Source: Acanthornis magna
Lineage: Eukaryota > Chordata > Aves > Passeriformes > Acanthizidae
Assembly (NCBI GenBank): GCA_036785705.1
Contig: JAWUZG010000056.1
Coordinates: forward strand, 19,350,501 to 19,414,500
DNA: 64,000 nucleotides
Direction: 5' to 3'
The translations under genes and the position numbers were made by a program. The first letter of the stretch is position 1. Each line of letters opens with the position of its first letter. Below, in pieces: positions 19,701 to 31,400 of the stretch. Under the pieces are notes generated by a model. The model made no database searches, was not told the origin of the DNA, and saw only the letters and a program-made list of their open reading frames with translations.

Positions 19701-22468
19701 TAATCAAAAAATTATTGTTCCCTTAGGTAAAATACAGTCATGCCATTTGAGACTGTATCCAAAGCCTTACTAAAAATGAAAGCAACATCATCCTCAATGT
19801 CGAAAAGATCAGTCATAGTCCTAGAAGGAAGTTAAATTGGTTGGATTATCACCTGTCATAATTTATTTTCATTTGCATATTAGTTAGACTCCTTACTTTG
19901 TAGGTCTTTGTTCTCATTCTTTTGGTCCATATCCTTGAAGTGATTGGAGACAAATTAATGGTCTATAATAAGTTTTCTCCTCTTTAAAGCCTGGAAAAGT
20001 ACATACTTGCTGTCTGCATTTTACAGTCTCTTTTGTCCTCCATTAATAAGTGTGCTGTAACAGCTGGGGGGCCTGAGTTGCTAATCCACTAAGTCTGCTA
20101 AATTCTCTACGTATGGGATGAAACTTCTGCTTTGCTGCTTCCATCTAAGAAAAGGATCCCCGTGCTCTTCCCTGAGGTGTTTATTCTGTGCTCTCAGATT
20201 GGCAGCCGGAGCAGTGTGTACTCCCCAGAGAGCAGTGTGAGGAAGACAGGCTCCTACATTTATGAGGAGTTCATGCCTACAGATGGCACTGATGTAAAGG
20301 TAAGGAAAAGCCTGGAACGGTGCCTTCCTTTGCCAGGCCTGGGGGAGCTGTAGGTTGGGCAGTTCTGCTTAGTCCTACTTAGGCTGTGGAATGTGTGTTT
20401 AGGCTTTGAGGTGCTGACTGTGCAGTTTGGGCTGCAAAGTGAGGAGTGGGTGCTCTGTAGATCACACCAGGAGGAATGTGTGAGACCATCTGATCTCTTT
20501 TTCCATGTCTGCAGCAGAAATACTTCTGGAAGCTGCAGTTAGTCTTGGTAGCTATGTCAGGTGTAACTCACTCTATTTCCAGGTGTACACTGTTGGGCCA
20601 GACTACGCCCATGCAGAGGCTCGCAAATCCCCTGCTTTGGATGGGAAGGTGGAACGGGACAGTGAGGGGAAAGAAATTCGTTACCCAGTCATGCTGACTG
20701 CCATGGAGAAACTGGTTGCCCGTAAAGTCTGTGTAGCCTTTAAGGTCTGTATTGTCTTTCCTGTGCAAGGAGGACTCCACAAATGTCTGATCCATGCCAG
20801 ATTTGGTGTTAAAACTTGTACTTCTGGCATGCCTCAGGCTTGGCAATCCTCCATGCCTGATGCCTGTTGTTGGTCCTGCTGGCCATGGCAGTTTGCTGGG
20901 CAGAGGTGACAGGGAAGGCAAGAGGGCCTGCAGCTAATGCCCTCTGTCCAAGCAGGTGCCTGGTGTCCCACATACATCTGAACATTTAATACTGGATCCT
21001 GAATATGCTGCTCTCTGTCTGACCTGTGCTCATCCCATCTTGACTGTCCTGCTTTGGTTTATGTGGAAAATTTGGTCTTATTTTCTTGGGATTTTTTTTA
21101 TCTTTTTGTATTTTGGTACTTGTGTTTGGTTGGGTTTTTTCTTTCTTGGTTTTTTTGTTTGTTTGCTTTTTTTGTATTTTTAAATGTGCCTCTGGTGCAA
21201 ATTGATGTTTTATTTTACAGTTGGGTAGAGCGAGTGTATGAGTCTAAGTATAGTTCCATTACATGCTTAGCTGTGTCAGCAGAAGAAGCATTGGGCTCCT
21301 TTTTCCTGGCCCACTGCAGTTTGCCTCCCATGCAGCTGGGCTGATGCAGATTTGGGCTCTTTTCTACCTTGTCGCCTTTTCCATTTAGTGATGGGTGTCT
21401 TTGCCTGCAGCTCTTCTTGTCTGTGCTTGTCAGTCTGCTTCAAAACAGTTGTATTTGAAAGGAAGAGCAGGATATCCCAGATCTGCTCTCTTTTAGGCCT
21501 TTAGAGCTCTGGGAAGTTGGGGGTTGGCCCTGATGGCTTCATCTGGGGTCTTGTGGGCAGGGCCTTTGGTACAGCAGTGGGGGTGTAAAGGTCTGGCTAA
21601 TGGCATGTGTTTGCACTTGTCCAAGGCTTGTGAGGTGGGCATAGAGTGGAGAATGGCTGTAGCATCAGCAGGGCTGAACTGGACAGCCGTGGCTGGGTCT
21701 GTGTATGCCCCGCTGGCAGGGCAGCTGCTGTTCCCCACTGCTTTCTTACTGTGTGTCAAGTCCCATGTCCTCTGCTTCCTCCTGCAGCAAACCGTGTGTG
21801 GGTTCGACCTCCTGCGGGCCAACGGCCACTCTTTTGTTTGTGATGTGAACGGCTTCAGCTTTGTGAAGAACTCCATGAAGTATTACGATGATTGTGCCAA
21901 AATCCTTGGGTATGAACAATTCGAGTTTTGATAAGGCAGTAAGGTAGCTCACAGCAAAGTAAAACAAATGTGGAGTCCTGGTCAGCATGTCAGAGGAGCC
22001 TGCAGGTAGTTCATGTGGGTCATTTGTTCAGCAAGTGAAAGCTTAGCTCTGGGAGGAATGGGTTAATCATTTTCAACCCCTGGAGCTCCTGCCTGCATTG
22101 GCATTAGCTGTCTTTGTCTATAGCTAGGTGTATCTTCCAGGGCTTTTCATTGCTTGCTAAGCCCAGTTGTGGTGTTGGTGATGTGAGAGAAACTGGTACC
22201 CCTTTGGGGTGCCCTTACTAGCCCATGGTGTGATAGGTACCTCTGCCATGAAAGGGAGGGGAAATTCTGTAGCTCTCTTCACATCTTTCAGCAGGACTGC
22301 TAAGGAGGAGGTGGAGAACCAAGGGAATGGATTTGCTTGTGAGTGTTGTATTTTGTTTTCTTCCAGAAATATAATTATGCGAGAATTGGCTCCCCAATTT
22401 CATATCCCCTGGTCCATCCCAACAGAGGCAGAAGACATCCCCATTGTCCCCACAACTTCAGGCACCAT
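16719..22468 (+). CDS. PPIP5K1: PPIP5K1 exons 1-9: acidic N-terminus and ATP-grasp kinase domain
   Basis: These exons encode about residues 1-388. Exon 1 gives a Ser/Thr-rich then acidic leader (ending [10 protein letters not shown]). The ATP-grasp kinase begins with [17 protein letters not shown] in exon 2 and continues through [60 protein letters not shown] and [20 protein letters not shown]. The last of these carries the metal-binding aspartate at residue 332, the position I recall for the human kinase-dead substitution. Intron 2 is only 91 bp (17542-17632). The domain is close to identical to human as I remember it, so strong constraint is likely. Confidence 0.95.
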
Positions 22469-25400
22469 GTGAGTACCTGCCATCTTCTCAAAAAAATGCC
22501 AGTGATGGCTACATGAGGGACAAAATGCAAAAAAACCCTGTCCAATGGACTGACACCACTAGCAGCATGGCATCCTCCATCTGCTGTGCTGCTTGAAATC
22601 CTGAAATGCCTGTGGAAAGGCTTAGCCATGCATATGGAAGTTGTGACAGACTGGAGATTAGTTGGAGGTTTGTTGAATGTGGATGAGCAGTAACTGAAGA
22701 AATTACAGAAACTGCTAACAAGGCTTTCGGAGGGTCCAAAGTCTTAATCAGGACAGGAAACAGATCAGGACAGATGCTGCAGCTAGCTGCTACATGAAGA
22801 AAGTGCATGTTGAGCTACCAGTGAAATGCGTGGGAACACTTAGCTGAAATATTCATATTAACCATATGCTTGGCAGCCCCTCATTTGGTGCCTTTGGCCT
22901 TGCTAGTTTTCTGCCACATAAGGTTAAAAGATCAAAGGCAAAATTTCCTTATGATCCTCAGCATACTTGTACACTGATATGAAACCAGACAACTTGGTAG
23001 TGTCTGCAGAGCTTTGCCTCTGCAACCTTGGCACTTGGGCCTGGTTTAGTCTGGGAGAAATTCTACCCCTGCTGAGGAAAGCAGCTGTCAGAAGAATGGA
23101 ACTGAAAGAATAATGGGAAGCTACTTCCTGGTGGCAGTTCTGGAGTATAGGGGCACATTTGTCAGCTTTATTTTGTTTCCCCAGGATGGAGCTTCGCTGT
23201 GTTATTGCAGTCATCCGTCATGGAGATCGCACCCCAAAGCAGAAGATGAAGATGGAAGTGAAACATCCCCGGTAAGAGCCAAGAGAAGAAGGTGCTGTGC
23301 TGCTGGGGAGGGATGAGGGCATATTCTTTAAACCAAGAGCAGGAGCAAAGGGCTGAGTGCATAGGAGGCAGTGGCCTCCTGGCCCAGTGGTTTTCCTGGC
23401 CCATCCAAGCAAATGCTTTCCGACCAATTGAGAGAGGCCCCTTTTCCCACAAGCATCCTGGCACCTTCTGTGTGAACAATGGAAGGGAGAGTGAAGGTGT
23501 CCTAGGTGCTGAAAAGGGAAGTGCCCCACTAAATGGGAAGCTAGTATCTGCTTCTTGGTTGTACATTAAAAAACAGTTGTTTTTTAAGAATTTCTGAAGC
23601 ACAGGGAGGAGCCAGCAGGCTGCTGGTTCTCCCTGAGAGCAGAGGCTGAATGTACATGTAGGGATGGCATTCCTTGTATTACTGAAACACCAGAAAATAT
23701 ATCAGCATTCTTTGTTGTCTGTTCAGGTTCTTTGAATTGTTTGAGAAATATGATGGTTACAAGACAGGGAAATTGAAGCTGAAGAAACCAGAGCAGCTAC
23801 AGGTAAGGAAGTACATTCTGGGGTTGCTGTGTGAGACATGCAGGTAATACAGATGCTGGTGCGAGGCAATTCTTTGGGAGGGTGAAAACATTCAAAAGGG
23901 CTACAGTTCTGTCATACAGATGCTCCCTCATTCCACACCCTGTGCACACTCCGCTGGGTGACAGCAGGAGAGCAGAAGAGAATCTTCTGCTGGCTGATGT
24001 GCGCACTGTAGAATGGAGATGAACTGATGCTTCTTGCCCATCAGCTGTGGTTGCCTCTGGTGACAGATGAGTCCAGGCTAGGGAGTGGGGAAACTGGAGG
24101 TACCTGCTTGGTTCTCAGTGGAGCTGTAGCACAGCATGGGGATGAAGCAAGCTGCAGTGTGGAAGTTCGTCCTGCCTGAGCTGTGTCATATGAAATGACA
24201 TGCCTCTGAGGAGTGTCTGCATGGACATGATGCTGGGTGAAGCTGTCAGGAGGCCTTGCAGGAGTACAGGGGTGAGTCTGAGGCAGAATTGCTCTCTGCT
24301 TTCCATCAGGAAGTGCTGGACATTGCACGGCAGCTTGTGGTGGAGCTGGGAACCCACAGTGACTGTGAAATCGAAGAGAGGAAATCTAAACTGGAACAGC
24401 TGAAGAGCGTCTTGGAGATGTAAGCATTCCTATCTTGGTACACTGTGAGTTGCATTAGAGCATGTGGCAATGGAAACAAGCTGTGCTGCTGGGTGTCCTG
24501 GCCGACTGGTGCCCTGAGATTGGGGTCTCCTCTGTCCCCTGTTAGTAACTGTACATGAAAGGTACCATGCTCCTCACCTTTTCTCCTTGGCATCAAAACT
24601 CTGCTGATCCTTGTCCCAAGTGTATCTGGTGTTTGGCTAAACAACTTGAGACAAAATTCAGCTTTCTTTGCTGCAGGACAGGAACTGGGGTCCTGTAGGA
24701 TCATGTTGATAGGAAGCATTTTGATATATTTGGAAAAAAACTCGTTTTAAATAATGTTGTCCTGGTGCCAAAAATTTAGCAAAAACCAGCTCAGAAAACA
24801 TGAAAATATGTTTGTGTCCTCTGAGGTTTTGTACAGTCAAAATAAAAGTATGGTGGTATCAGCATCTTTGATACAGAAACAGGGTTCTTCTCAGGACTGC
24901 AGCTTGCTGTGGCACACACAACCAGCATCTGTCTTCAGGCCATGTCTCTGGAGCACAGAGAAGGACTTCTTGCTGTGATTCCCTCCTCTGCTCTTTCTGC
25001 TCATTGAAGATGTTATCCTCAAAGCATTTGGCAGAGTGTTTTTTTCTGTGATCTCATTAATTCACTTGTTAAAGATGTAGATAGAGATTGAAGCCCTAGT
25101 GAGGAATGACAGCACAGAGTCCTCTTGGTGGAAGAGCAAGGGAATGGATTTTTGAATTTTGTTTGAGGGAGCTGTTTGACTTTTTGTGGGAATGTATGCT
25201 GGGTCGCAGGGAGATGACAAAAATCATGTTCCATGGCTATGGGTGTTGCAGCAGAAAATCTCTTGCCTGTCCTGGACTTTTACTGTGTACTGCCTGGGGG
25301 CCTCTGGGCAAAGACTGGGTAGACAATTTGTTTCAGATTTTTTTTCTCCCTCTCTTGTGACAGGTATGGACATTTTTCTGGCATTAACCGTAAGGTTCAG

Positions 25401-28400
25401 TTGACCTATCTGCCTCATGGACATCCAAAAGCTGCAAGTGAAGATGAAGGTAAAGAAACCTGATGGTAATACCCTGATCTTTAAGCCCAGAGTTGAAGCA
25501 TGAGTGCAGCTACCTTACAGGCCTTAATAGGCCTCTGGACATGCAAGCAGAATTGGTGACCCATTTCTTATCTTTGCTGACATCATAGGAAGGGTTGGAG
25601 TGATGCCAGTACACCCTGGTTAGTTCTACAGGGCTTGTACTTCTAATTTTGCGAATGTCAGTCTATACTTTCAGAAACTAGTGACTCTGAATTTCCTACT
25701 TGCTGATTTGTTTTCTGGGGATTTTGGGTCAGGCTTGTGTTGAGAACACTCTGCAAGGTGCTGATGACAACCTCTTCTTCCTCCCCTCCTCTCCCTCTGC
25801 AAGCTCAGCTATGAGATCTGATGTAGTGAGTACCTGTTTGTCTCCTAGAAGCTCGCCGAGAGTCCTCCCCCTCGCTTCTCCTGGTGCTTAAGTGGGGTGG
25901 AGAGCTGACCCCGGCAGGAAGAGTCCAGGCAGAGGAGCTGGGGCGAGCCTTTCGCTGCATGTATCCCGGAGGCCAAGGTGAGCTTTGTCCAGGTGCCTCT
26001 GGTTCTGCCCTGTGGCTGCCCAGCCCAGGCAAGCGTTGCTCAGGCATCTGTGGCTGTGTGCAGCCTCTGGGATTAGTTTTTGTTCTTTTGAGTTGGCCTG
26101 GTAGGGATAAATAATTCAGGTGAGTTTTGCACCCAGAGATTCCTAAGCTGACCAGAGAGGTCTGCTGCAGTGGTTAAACTTCAGTGTGTCTTGGAGCACG
26201 GCAGCTTTCTTTATATAATGTGGCAGGATCCAAAAAAGACAGGTGGTTCTAATAAGATATGTTCGGATGCAGCAAATACAAAATTTATGGATGGTTGACA
26301 AGGAATTTAGGTCAAATGTAGAGAATCCGAGACACAGGTCTGTCTTGCAACACAGATAATTCTGCCTGAGACAGGAGAACAGGAAGGTAACTTCTCCATG
26401 TTTTCTCCACCATAATTCCGTGATGCTAAAAAGCATTGAATATGCCCACAAATCACCAAGAGCCGAAAGGGAGAAAACAAAAAAGGCTGAGATTGCGTTT
26501 GAGTCAGGAATACTACTGGACTGATCAGTGAGCCCAGTATTGGATATGCTTGTCTTTGACTTGTATGTTTAATTAATTAAATTTAATTAATTAAATTTCA
26601 AATTAATTAAGCAAATTTAAGTTGGATTGGAGATTTCCTTCTGGAATAAGGAAGAGTTACTCTTGGTGGAAGAGGACTGGGACACTTAAGCAAGCTGGAC
26701 ATACATGAGCCCAAGTGCTCTGACAGGGTGCACCCACAGCACCAAGGGAGCAGGCAGGTGTCCCTGCAAGGCCACTGCAGACTGTCTTTGAAAGGCTCTG
26801 GGGATTGGGGGAGGTGCCCGAGGGCTGGAGGAGAGGAAGGGTCGTTCCTATCTTCAAAACCGTCAAGAAGGAGGACCCAGGGAACTGCAGCCAGGTCAGC
26901 CTCAGCACAGTCCCTGGGACAGTAATGGAGCAGCTAATCCTGGAGGTCATTCCTGGGTGCATGAACAATAGGCAGGTGACTGTGAGTAGTCAGCATGGAT
27001 TCACGAGAAGTCGTGCTTAACCAACCTGATAACCTACAGGGAAGTGACCGCCTTGCTTGGATGAGAATCGCTGAACAACAGCTTTGTAGACTTCCACTCC
27101 ACGTGGTCATTCACAGAGAGGGAGAGATCTTGTTTTGCAGGGAAGTGCTGTGTTCCTGGGTAATATTTTGTGTCTGGCAGCTTTCCCAAGACATACATCT
27201 GACTTCTGGCTGGTGCCTGTCCTTGTCTGTCAGGGTGTTTTTCTGAGTTGTGAGCTCAAGAGCTGGGAGTAGTGTTCCTGTCTTGTCATGCAGTGTGACT
27301 CTGTACTGTGCAGGATTGCCCTGGGATTCCAGGTAGCAGCAAATAGTGACCACTGCACTGTCTTTGGAGGTCAGACTCGAGAGCTGCATGAATTGCTTTC
27401 CTCCATTACTGATCTGACTCCTGGGGTTGACTCAGCCATGTGAAATAAACTGGCCACAAGGAAATTGTAGCTGTACAGGATTTGCTTTGGAAACTGTTCC
27501 CTGCTGAATAGCCCTCCCTGCAGTTCTGAGGGCTGCAGGACCTGCTCGTGCAGGAAACAAGCAGAAGGAAGTGATTTTTTTTTTGTGCATCTTTATTCTG
27601 CACCAGGGTATTCAGGCTGGCTGAGCTACTACAGGCTGTTCAGTGGAGTTTGCTACAGAATTTGGGCAGCATCAGAACTCACTGGTGAATGCTCACTTTT
27701 TCCCTCAAAACGAGCTTTCCCAAGTTAAGCAAAGCCTTTGCTATGTTTCTAGTCCTCCCCTATGGTTAGAACTGTCTATTTTGGAGCAGCCTAAATGCTG
27801 CCTACGCAACTGATTAATTCTCTGTGTAACTTTGTTACTACAATGAAGTTTGTTTGTCTAAACCAGTATATTCAGCTGATAGTTTTGCAGGTGTCAGAAT
27901 ATGAATTTTGAGTTGTCCTCTGTTCCAGGTGATTATGCTGGTTTCCCTGGCTGTGGCTTGCTCAGGCTGCACAGCACTTATCGCCATGATCTCAAGATCT
28001 ACGCCTCAGATGAGGGGAGAGTTCAGATGACAGCAGCAGCTTTTGCAAAGGTCCTTCTTCTCTTTTGGGCATCTGTGTGTTCTGCTACATTACTCTTAAA
28101 ATATGCCGGTTCTAAAGGAAAATGTCTGGTCCTAAGGAAGGATTCCTAGGATTTTCCCCGTCTCTGTTGGATGGACTGGGGTACACTGTGCTAATAGCAG
28201 GTGTATGGGGCAGTACTGAACATCCAGCGTATCTGCACATATCTGTCATCTTTAGTGTCCTGTCCAGGACAGGACTCTGACTGGAGAAGGAGTTATGTAT
28301 GGACTATTGCCGGTGCTTGATGTTAGAGCACACCAAATGTGCTGCTGAGTATTAATTGCCTATAGAATGAATGTTTCTGGGATGGCTGCCCAGCCAGAGG

Positions 28401-31400
28401 GCTTATTCCATGCCTGCTGGATTTAAAAAGGGAGTGAAATGTCTTTGGTGCAGTGTGGGGTGGGGACTGGGGAGAAGGCAGGTTCATCTGCAGCTAAAGC
28501 TGGGGGGAATCCTGTGGTAGCCTTAGCTGGTCTTCAAGCCTTTGCTGTATCAACATTTTCAAGCAAACTGAGTTGCCTGCTCAACAATTGCCTGGGCAAA
28601 TCGGGGGCTGCTGTGGGCAGAGCTGTCCTTTGCTTGAACAGCTTTAGAAGCATGCCAGAGTTATCTCTGACTAGAAGGGATGTTGCTGTAGAACTGCTCT
28701 TCGAGGACAGTTGAGATTTCAGTTAAATTGGCTGAATTACGGCTATGAAACTACCAGAAAATTTTGTTGCTTGGGTTGCACAGACCTGAAATCTTGTCAT
28801 GTGTGGTGTGGCTTTAGGGTCTGCTGGCGCTGGAAGGAGAGCTGACCCCCATCCTGGTGCAAATGGTGAAAAGTGCCAACATGAATGGTCTCCTGGACAG
28901 TGACAGTGATTCCCTTAGCAGCTGTCAGCACAGAGTGAAGGCACGACTGCATGAAATCATGCAGAAGGATGCTGAGTTCTGTGAGGAGGATTATGAAAAG
29001 GTAAAGCACTGGTGTGGCTTCATTTTTCCCTGTACCTGGAAGGAGAATAGCATTGCTCTAGTGTTTTGATGTGAAGTGTGTGGTATGTGAGCAGTAGTTT
29101 GGTTAATTTGAGCTCTGGTCAAAATGACAGGATATGTACAGAAGTGTACAGGTTAATAGCCCCCTGCCCTTTTTCAAGTGACAGTCCTCAGTGTTGCTCT
29201 GCTGTCCCCTTCAAGACTGATCATGGTGCCTTCCTCTCCCTTTAGAATTCCCAGTGCATTTTGTTCTTGCGAGTATGCTAAAAGAGCTCTTGTTTTTTCC
29301 TGCATGCTGCTCAGATCAGTCCCAGCTGCTGTGGGCAGGGAGTCTGTCTCACTGGATTTTAGATCTGTGCTCTGCGCACATGTGAACAGACCTTTTGGTT
29401 ACAAGTCCTTGTGTGTCCTGTCAGGGCCTGATAGCTTTAGAGTAGAGAGCATGGGCTGCATCCTGCACAGCAACCAGTGAAAGCACTGTCACTGCTTCTC
29501 CAGCAAGTCCCCAAAATACTGTTTCTCCCAGGCTCTGAAATGTGATTACTGGACTGAAATCCATCAAGGAACATATTTATCACCTCAAAAAACTACTTAA
29601 AATGTCTATGAAGCCCTTCTGCTCAAGTACAGAATGAGACCAGAGTGGATATTGTAGGTGGAGTGAGGTCTGATTTGATGGGAGCAGTTGTTTGCTCCCT
29701 CTGAGTTTGATCCTGAGGAAGTTTTTGAGACACAGCTGACTACTCCTAGGAATAAGACAGCTTATTGTGCTCAGCTGGGAGCACAGCTTTTGTCCTGAGT
29801 CAGAAAGCAGTATTACTGCAAAAGGTGGGCATTTTGTGTTCCCAGTTTGTGAAGACGAACTAATCTCTGCTGGAATCTTCTTTCAGCTAGCACCTACAGG
29901 CAGTGCTTCTCTGCTCAACTCCATGACCTTCATCCAGAACCCGGTTGAGGTCTGTAACCAGGTGTTCACCCTGATTGAGAATCTCACCTCCCAGATACGA
30001 AAACGTCTGGAAGACCCAAAATCTGCAGGTGAGCAACAGAACCGGAAAGGGTCTGGAACAGACTCATTTGTTGTTACATCTTCAGAGCTCCCAAATGCCA
30101 CTAGGGCTTATGCTTGTCTGTAGCAAGGAAATTGTAAAGTGCAATTCTGTATGTGCTATTGATGTGGAAGGCTCCTGTTCCACGTTCAACTACTGTTAAA
30201 GGAATGTAAAGGAAATTATATGTGCATCTTGGTTTAGAGTGAGTGTAAACAGCAGCAGTATATCCTGCAGGGATATGCCTGTGTTTTTTCAGGCATTTTC
30301 TGAAGACTGTAAATGGCAAGCTTTTCAGTCACGATTTGCTTATCTCTAAGAACTGTCCTAATAACAGTGCAGAGGTTTTACAAAAGCATCTTGGGGACAT
30401 GCCACAGGATTTATGGCAGACCTAAGCAAACAGGCATTTTCACTTTTCTCAAGCATTTCAGAAGTAGCCTGTTGCTGCAGCAGGTCCAGTGACTTTTCCA
30501 GACTAGGATTCCAGCGGGTGACACAATAATTCAAGCCCTTTCATGCTGGTAGAAGTCAGTCGTAGCTGTCACTTGAAATCTCTGCAGCAATAACCAGGGT
30601 TCTGTGATTCTGTGGTTCTAGGATGTAAATGTGGTTTGGTGTTCTCTGCTGTTTAGACCTACAGCTGTACCACAGTGAGACTTTGGAACTGATGCTGCAA
30701 CGCTGGAGTAAGCTGGAGAGAGATTTCCGCATGAAGAATGGGCGCTATGACATCAGCAAGATCCCTGATATCTATGACTGCATCAAGTATGATGTACAGC
30801 ACAACTGTGCACTGAAACTGGAAGGCACAACTGAACTCTTCAAGCTCTCCAAAGCCCTGGCAGATGTGATCATACCCCAGGTATAGCCTGTATGACAGTG
30901 CCTGTGATGCCAATTTCTGACCCATTCCCTTTGTGTTTTGTCTCGATTCTCTTGCACGTTAACTTCCAAGGCAGCATATCGCAGTAGGGTGTTTCTCAGA
31001 TCTGTCTTAGTGTCTGTATAAGGCCAAAACAATTTATGACTTATAATGTGTCAGGGCTGGGCTCCTGGTTGAGGATTCTGGCAGGGTCAGAGTACTGAGC
31101 AGCTGATGCAGCAGCTTTTCCGTGTTCGTTGTCGTGCATCACAGCACAGCTCTGAGCTCTGTGTGTGTGCTGCAGCAACATTTCATCCGCTGCACGCAGG
31201 GTTGTAGAAGTGAAGGGAGATTTCTTTGTTAAAGTTCTGACAAGTTTGTTGTTCTTGTCAAACTAGGGCTTGTTCAGTTTGCAATGTTGAGTTGCTTCTG
31301 GCAAAGTTTCATTTATATGTGATGGGCTTCTACCAGCAAGGTCCAGCAGCCCCTGTAGAGCAGAAATGGTCTTCTAAACTTCTTTAGTTTTGCTGGTAAG

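Noticed and set aside
21060..21185. T-rich tract with frames rich in Phe and Leu, looking like a membrane segment
   Set aside because: It is a T-rich low-complexity stretch in PPIP5K1 intron 7. The apparent hydrophobic protein follows from TTT codons alone.
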